From Candidatus Kerfeldbacteria bacterium (GTDB taxonomy: Bacteria > Patescibacteriota > Patescibacteriia > Veblenbacterales > UBA10138), in the NCBI GenBank assembly GCA_016234305.1, contig JACRFM010000028.1, positions 1 to 9,225 of the forward strand: a DNA stretch of 9,225 nt. Reading direction: 5' to 3'. Position numbers and translations under genes: made by a program. The notes under the pieces are model-generated. The model ran no database searches. It was given only the letters and a program-made list of their open reading frames with translations, and was not told the origin of the DNA. Positions 5,625 to 9,225 of this stretch are shown piece after piece (positions within the stretch are counted from its first letter, which is position 1; the number at the start of each line of letters is the position of its first letter).

Positions 5625-7862
5625 CTAAATACGAAGCTGCTTAGCCAATTCCCGGCAGGTTTTATTTAAGATTTCGTATTCAGCCTTTTGGGTTTGATAC
5701 TCCTGATATTTAGCCTCAATTTCCGGAGCCAGTTTTTTGTTTAAATTATCAGCCAAAGTTTTTTTCGCAATCTCCAAGACCACACCCAGCTGTACCGGCT
5801 CCTTACTGGTAAATTGTTCAGCAAAAACCTTATAATATCTGCCCTCCTCGTCATAATTATCTTTCTTGCCCTCAAATATATTGCGTAAATTGCCAACTAC
5901 AGCCTCATAATAATTTTGCTTTGCTTTTTCTAAATTAGCCTGCGCGATTGCTAATTTATTCTGAGCGTCAGTCTTATTTTTATTAAGCTCGGCCAAGTCA
6001 GCTTCTATCTTTTTGGCCTTGCGCTTCATAAATCCCTTATCTTCATAAGTTTTATTTCTAATATCAACTTCTACATCATCAAATTGCTTTTTTAAGTTAT
6101 CAACTTCTTTTCGTTTCGCATACATCTCATCCCTCACTCTGGGCGCTTCAATATTTAATTGTAAACGGCTCTGCTTATCCTTTTCATAGTTTACCTGAAC
6201 CAACTCATTTTTATATTTATCTAAAACTGATTCGTATTTAGAAAAACTGTCAGACAGTTCCTGGCTTCTGGTTTTTAGAGTAACAAAATCTTCACTGCCG
6301 GTAACTACATCGCGTGGCGTATTATCTATTGACTGGCGTAAATGTTCGCTGTCTATTTTAACCTTTAAATACTCCTTTTCCTTAGTTTCACGCTCAACAA
6401 TCTTTTTTTCTTCAATATTATAGTAACTAACCAAGTCACTAAACTTACGGTAAGACGGACGTAAAAACTCCGCCACCTTTTCATCCACTGTAAAATATCT
6501 ATCTTTCTTAAGTTCTCTAACAGCTTTCTGATATGGACTACCTCCATAACTCGTAAAAATAGAATCCCTCATATTATATTTTTCAGTTCCCTTATCAACT
6601 AACCTAATCGGATTGTCTTCAATTACTTGTTTTAGCTCGTTAAAAGCCAAACGCACCTGATTTACTACGCCGGCAATATAACGCGGATTAAAAATATCAC
6701 TCTCACCCGTATTTTGGCTGTGTCTAATATTTTCTATGAATTTAGCCGGGTTTTTATAATCTGTTAAATGTTCAAATGATTTTCGGATATTTTCGCCAAC
6801 AGATTCTTTAATCGAGCCGGAAAAAGCATTATATCGGTTAAACACATCACTCTCCAACAAATTAAGCGCGTTGCTAACTTTTTTATTTGCCACTTCAGAT
6901 GTGTCTTTACCATAAGTACCATGTTTTTCAAAGGCTTTAAGGGCAGCTGGATTCTGATTTAATTTTTCGGCCAGCAGTTTGGCAACCGCATCGCCCTCTT
7001 GGGCTAGCTTGTCCACTTCCGCGCGAGCCGCGCTTAGCTCTGAATCATAGTTCTGATTGAAATCCATAAACTCTTTTACTTTACCCAAACCCAAAGACTC
7101 ACGCTTTTTGTCAGCTTCTTTATGAGCCAATTCCTGACCATAATTAACCAGCGTGGTTTTGACAAAATCAGCTCCTAGCTCCTCGCTTTCTTTCCAAGCT
7201 TTATCATGAAATCCAATATCAAAACGTTTATCAATACTGCCAGGACTATAAGGGTCGCTGTCATGATAATAAGAGTGATTCTTAATAATCTCCTGTTTCT
7301 TTTGCTCTAAATAAGCCTTCCGGCCTTCCGGCGTCTGCCGTTCTTTAGTGGTGATTTCCGTGCCGATTTCGGCTATTTTAGCTTTGACCTTCTTAAATGA
7401 TTCCTGACGCGGTATTTTGCGAGACTCTTTATCTGTTCCACCCCGCCAATTCAGCTTGCCCACTGTTTCAGTCAAGCTGGTTTTAATCTGCCCAATCTTA
7501 TTTACTTCAGATTTTAAATCTTTTCCCGAAGCGCGATGTTTTTTAACCTCTTCTTCCTCTTCATTGGCCTGAATAAATTCATCTTTGGTTTGAGAACCAA
7601 TCACTTCCTTATATTCAGGTTTATTATAAACATCCTCAATCGCCTTTTTAGATTGCTTAACTTTACCAAGCTTAGCTCCGCCTGTTTCATAACTTGCTTC
7701 TAAGGTCTGCAGTTGCTCTTCCAAGTTTTTCTTAAGTTCAGTAAGCTCGGCAATTTGCTGACGTAAAACCACTGCTTCAGCCTCTTCTTGCTGAAGGCGT
7801 TCAGTTTCCTCAGCCAGTTTTTTGTCTGCTAAGGAAGCATCTAGTTTTTCTTTTAATCCCAT
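5625..7862 (-). CDS. Large soluble coiled-coil protein, unknown function (745 aa)
   Basis: The protein is very rich in Lys and Glu. Coiled-coil stretches are at about 9-62, 484-605, 615-660 and 700-748 (numbering from a possible upstream TTG at 7877), with a less repetitive middle (about 200-480) containing Tyr, Asn and Pro and patches such as SYYHDSDPYSPGSIDKRFDIGFHDKAW. There is no Walker A, signature motif, signal peptide or membrane span, so it is not a complete SMC or Rad50 ATPase, although the helical arms look similar. It has a single cysteine near the end. I choose ATG at 7862: the TTG five codons earlier is possible, but neither start has an SD. It stands alone between a strong promoter and a hairpin. 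Its codon third positions look more AT-rich than rarA's. A cytoplasmic structural or scaffold role is the most that can be inferred. Confidence 0.85.
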   Translation of the reverse strand: MGLKEKLDASLADKKLAEETERLQQEEAEAVVLRQQIAELTELKKNLEEQLQTLEASYETGGAKLGKVKQSKKAIEDVYNKPEYKEVIGSQTKDEFIQANEEEEEVKKHRASGKDLKSEVNKIGQIKTSLTETVGKLNWRGGTDKESRKIPRQESFKKVKAKIAEIGTEITTKERQTPEGRKAYLEQKKQEIIKNHSYYHDSDPYSPGSIDKRFDIGFHDKAWKESEELGADFVKTTLVNYGQELAHKEADKKRESLGLGKVKEFMDFNQNYDSELSAARAEVDKLAQEGDAVAKLLAEKLNQNPAALKAFEKHGTYGKDTSEVANKKVSNALNLLESDVFNRYNAFSGSIKESVGENIRKSFEHLTDYKNPAKFIENIRHSQNTGESDIFNPRYIAGVVNQVRLAFNELKQVIEDNPIRLVDKGTEKYNMRDSIFTSYGGSPYQKAVRELKKDRYFTVDEKVAEFLRPSYRKFSDLVSYYNIEEKKIVERETKEKEYLKVKIDSEHLRQSIDNTPRDVVTGSEDFVTLKTRSQELSDSFSKYESVLDKYKNELVQVNYEKDKQSRLQLNIEAPRVRDEMYAKRKEVDNLKKQFDDVEVDIRNKTYEDKGFMKRKAKKIEADLAELNKNKTDAQNKLAIAQANLEKAKQNYYEAVVGNLRNIFEGKKDNYDEEGRYYKVFAEQFTSKEPVQLGVVLEIAKKTLADNLNKKLAPEIEAKYQEYQTQKAEYEILNKTCRELAKQLRI

Positions 7863-7892
7863 ATAGTTGACAACCAAAGATTAAAACAAAGG

Positions 7893-7936
7893 GTTAAACT
7901 TATTTTAACATTAAGGTTAAGTTTATTTTAACATTA
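7893..7936 (-). promoter_or_regulatory. Tandem dyad repeats at the coiled-coil gene start site, putative operators
   Basis: Two 21-base direct repeats, at 7893-7913 and 7916-7936, differ at two positions and are spaced 23 bp apart, about two helical turns. Each begins with an imperfect dyad, GTTAAA-5-TTTAAC in the first copy and GTTAAG-5-TTTAAC in the second. They start two bases past the -10 box and cover the predicted start site and leader. This is the placement of a repressor binding site. No regulator gene is visible nearby. Confidence 0.5.
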
Positions 7937-7937
7937 T

Positions 7938-7966
7938 ATAATAGGCTAAAACATAAGTCTTGTCAA
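7938..7966 (-). promoter_or_regulatory. Strong sigma70-type promoter of the coiled-coil gene
   Basis: On the minus strand there is a perfect TTGACA (7961-7966), 17 bases, and TATTAT (7938-7943, five of six). The -35 box contains the TGA stop codon of the DsbA-like gene, so the two genes are packed end to promoter. The start site is predicted near 7931 and the leader is about 69 bases long to ATG 7862. Confidence 0.75.
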
Positions 7967-8790
7967 GGGGTTTTTTTAAATTTCAATTGCAGCATGGTAG
8001 CAATTATCTGGTCCCAGGTTGCAAGCGGCACGACGCCGTGCAAAGAATAGCCATTAACAAAGAATGTGGGTGTGCCATTAACCCCGACTGCCAACCCGGC
8101 TTCATAATCTTTTTTAATACTGGCCAAAGTCAGGTGATTATCCAGGCAGCTTTTGAATTTATCCAAATCAAGATTTAGAGACTTAGCCAAGGAATTATAC
8201 AAGTCGCTGCCCAATTTATCTTGCTGGACAAATAACTGGTCATGATATGGCCAAAACTTAGCCTGCTGATTAGCGCACTGGGCGGCTTCAGCGGCCGGAA
8301 TAGCTTCGGAGTGAACATCGGCTATGGGAAAATCGCGATAGACAAATCTTACGCCCTCGCCGTACTTTTGGCGCAGCTTTTGTAAAATTGGTTCAGCTTC
8401 AGCGCAATAAGGACACTGATAATCACCAAATTCCACAATTGTTACTGGCGCGCCGGCCAGTCCCCAGGCTGGTTCATTGGCATTATCTAAATTAACCGGT
8501 TCTTTGACATTACTGCTTTTAACCCCGGGCGCGGCGGTAAAGCCGGAACTAACGCTATTTTTAGTAGCCGGAAATAAACGCAGCACCAGCGGCAAACCAA
8601 ACCATAAAGCCACCAAGATTACCACCACTATAAACCAGGTTTGTTTATACCATGGTTTGTGCGGTGAAGCGTTCCCGGAGATTAAATCTGGCAGGTTATT
8701 TATTTCATAATTTTGGGACGCGGAATCCCGCCCCGCCCCGCTTGAGCGGGGCTGGTGCGTGGACAAATTGTCCAAAAAATCCTGCTCCAT
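7963..8790 (-). CDS. Membrane-anchored DsbA-family thiol-disulfide oxidoreductase
   Basis: This is a 275-residue protein with a cytoplasmic N-terminus (1-50), one membrane span (about 52-72), a linker, and an exported thioredoxin-fold domain (about 108-270) of the DsbA/BdbD type. The active site is FGDYQCPYC (121-129) with the CPYC pair C126/C129. The cis-proline loop is GTPTFFVNG (239-247, P241). The family's second pair is present at C172 (AAQCANQQAKFW) and C215 (FKSCLDNH), which may form a structural disulfide. It should introduce or shuffle disulfides in exported proteins. No DsbB/VKOR partner is seen in the window. The N-terminus, residues 12-25 (HQPRSSGAGRDSAS), is encoded by a GC-rich palindromic repeat. 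The ATG at 8790 lies six bases after a -10 box, which suggests a leaderless mRNA. No other ATG occurs before the membrane span. Confidence 0.93.
   Translation of the reverse strand: MEQDFLDNLSTHQPRSSGAGRDSASQNYEINNLPDLISGNASPHKPWYKQTWFIVVVILVALWFGLPLVLRLFPATKNSVSSGFTAAPGVKSSNVKEPVNLDNANEPAWGLAGAPVTIVEFGDYQCPYCAEAEPILQKLRQKYGEGVRFVYRDFPIADVHSEAIPAAEAAQCANQQAKFWPYHDQLFVQQDKLGSDLYNSLAKSLNLDLDKFKSCLDNHLTLASIKKDYEAGLAVGVNGTPTFFVNGYSLHGVVPLATWDQIIATMLQLKFKKTP
8735..8752. repeat. GC-rich hairpin repeat, copy 2, inside the DsbA-like gene
   Basis: GCCCCGCT-TG-AGCGGGGC is an 8-bp hairpin, again preceded by a CCCCG run as in the intergenic copy at 253-269. Here it lies within codons of the cytoplasmic N-terminus of the DsbA-like protein and keeps the frame open. 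A second dyad, TGGACA-AAT-TGTCCA (8760-8774), is just upstream on the mRNA. Confidence 0.65.
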
Positions 8791-8796
8791 AACTAA

Positions 8797-8825
8797 ATTA
8801 TGGCATAAAGGCCGCCTCTTGACAA
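8797..8825 (-). promoter_or_regulatory. Promoter of the DsbA-like gene, predicted leaderless
   Basis: On the minus strand there is TTGTCA (8820-8825), 17 bases, and CATAAT (8797-8802), each five of six matches. Only six bases separate the -10 box from the ATG at 8790, so the start site should fall on or next to the A of the ATG. Confidence 0.6.
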
Positions 8826-8846
8826 AAGTATTAAAAAGAGTATAAT
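8819..8846 (+). promoter_or_regulatory. Perfect consensus sigma70 promoter reading rightward
   Basis: TTGACA (8819-8824), 16 bases, TATAAT (8841-8846): both boxes match the consensus exactly, the best promoter in the window. Its -35 shares five bases with the -35 of the opposing DsbA-like promoter. It reads into the structured region from about 8853. Confidence 0.8.
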
Positions 8847-8852
8847 AAGTAG

Positions 8853-9225
8853 TTAAAAATGAAATTTAAAAAACGTCAGTTGGCAGCGATAAGGAAGTGA
8901 GCAAAATAACCATTTCTTTATCGCTGCCAGCTACCATATCGAAATTAAATGATTGATATGATGGAATTAGACGAACCAAACGGTTCGTTTGGCAGTCGGA
9001 TAAACCAGATTGCATAATGCAGTTTGGTAAAAAATTCCCGCTGTAAAGCGTGGACGGAGGTAAAAGTAAAATGGAAAAGCTCTATTTAAGGTTCCTGCGT
9101 TTTTGTTTCCGAAAGGAAGCAGACGAACTAGCAGTACTCTAAGGTTCCCCCCATTCTTCGGACAGCAAATCGTTAATTCTTAGATAGTATTTCGACCTTT
9201 AATTTGGTAATAAACTTCAGCGGGA
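8853..9225 (+). ncRNA. Unidentified structured RNA or long structured leader (open at right edge)
   Basis: No ordinary gene occupies this stretch, but it folds strongly. Hairpin 1 pairs 8878-8899 with 8911-8932, 22 bp without a mismatch. Hairpin 2 pairs 8935-8940 with 8955-8960. Hairpin 3 pairs 8971-8977 with 8982-8988, with a competing pairing of 8976-8981 with 8987-8992. Hairpin 4 pairs 9004-9014 with 9018-9028. Hairpin 5 is CGCT-GTAA-AGCG (9039-9050), a GNRA loop, extended by TCC/GGA. Hairpin 6 is GTTTCC-GAAA-GGAAGC (9105-9120), a second GNRA loop, extended outward to CTGC/GCAG (9095-9134). The wobbles in hairpins 1, 4 and 6 are G.U in plus-strand RNA but would be C.A mismatches on the minus strand, so the plus strand is the RNA. 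It starts at a perfect promoter. It lacks the P4 motif of RNase P, the tRNA-like ends of tmRNA, and the full SRP domain. The 3' end is not visible. Confidence 0.55.
9071..9142 (+). CDS. Possible 23-aa micro-ORF with strong ribosome binding site
   Basis: ATG at 9071 is preceded by GGAGGT (9056-9061) with nine bases between, the only clear SD in the window. The peptide begins MEKLYLRFLRFCFRK and ends EADELAVL before TAA (9140-9142). It is basic and hydrophobic in the first half and acidic at the end. Its codons overlap hairpin 6 of the structured RNA, so translation and folding would compete, as in leader-peptide attenuators. It could equally be a chance ORF within a non-coding RNA. Confidence 0.3.
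   Translation: MEKLYLRFLRFCFRKEADELAVL

Noticed and set aside
5625..7862. SMC/Rad50-type ATPase
   Set aside because: The long coiled coils fit, but there is no Walker A, Walker B or signature motif at either end.
7863..7877. TTG at 7877 as the start of the coiled-coil protein
   Set aside because: It adds only five residues, has no SD, and a normal ATG follows at 7862; it remains possible but is less likely.
8859..8900. 13-codon ORF (MKFKKRQLAAIRK) just after the rightward promoter
   Set aside because: No ribosome binding site. Its second half is simply the left arm of the 22-bp hairpin.
8949..9017. 22-codon ORF beginning MIDMMELDEP
   Set aside because: No SD, very short, and it overlaps hairpins 2 to 4; most likely chance.
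9105..9134. SRP (4.5S) RNA, because of GGAAGCAG after a tetraloop
   Set aside because: The 3' side resembles SRP domain IV, but the required 5' GTCAGG side and GGAA loop are absent; the loop here is GAAA and the flanking stem differs.
8853..9225. tmRNA or RNase P RNA
   Set aside because: There is no tRNA-like 5' end, no T-arm with CCA in the window, no tag ending in a typical ALAA-like sequence, and no GAGGAAAGTCC-like P4 core.

Overview
The window most resembles a chromosomal segment of a Patescibacteria/CPR (Parcubacteria-like) bacterium. The grounds are several short, lineage-restricted-looking proteins, tightly packed promoters, an almost complete lack of Shine-Dalgarno (SD) sequences, and many palindromic intergenic repeats of the kind seen in those genomes. 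The phylum is an inference from this style, not from a marker gene. The genetic code behaves as standard code 11.

Layout, left to right. Positions 1-139 hold the end of an IS30-type transposase on the plus strand, followed by two hairpin repeats. Positions 299-3133 (minus strand) form an envelope-type operon, read right to left. It encodes a 59-aa LiaI/LiaF-like membrane peptide (2954-3133), a 150-aa single-span anchored protein, a 279-aa membrane protein that is almost 10% tryptophan, and a membrane-anchored HtrA-like PDZ protein whose three catalytic residues are all replaced (a pseudoprotease). A consensus -10 box lies at 3173-3178. Positions 3210-3935 hold two small hypothetical genes with a promoter built from tandem TTGACTT repeats. 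Positions 4139-5389 hold rarA, the AAA+ replication-recombination ATPase. A 162-bp MITE-like element with 11-bp terminal inverted repeats sits 11 bp upstream of its start codon.

Positions 5625-7862 encode a large soluble coiled-coil protein of unknown function. It has a near-perfect sigma70 promoter with two tandem dyad repeats across the start site. Positions 7963-8790 encode a membrane-anchored DsbA-type thiol oxidoreductase (CPYC, cis-Pro). A GC-rich palindromic repeat is embedded in its coding sequence, and its mRNA appears leaderless.

The strongest candidate for something undescribed is the right end (about 8853-9225). A perfect TTGACA-16-TATAAT promoter, whose -35 box overlaps that of the divergent dsbA-like promoter, reads into a region with no ordinary gene. 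This region holds at least six consecutive hairpins, two of them with GNRA tetraloops. G.U wobbles in three of the hairpins are compatible with plus-strand RNA. They lead to a GGAGGT ribosome binding site, the only good SD in the window, in front of a 23-codon ORF. This looks like a structured non-coding RNA or a long structured leader that continues past the window edge. I could not match it to RNase P, tmRNA, SRP, 6S or an intron.
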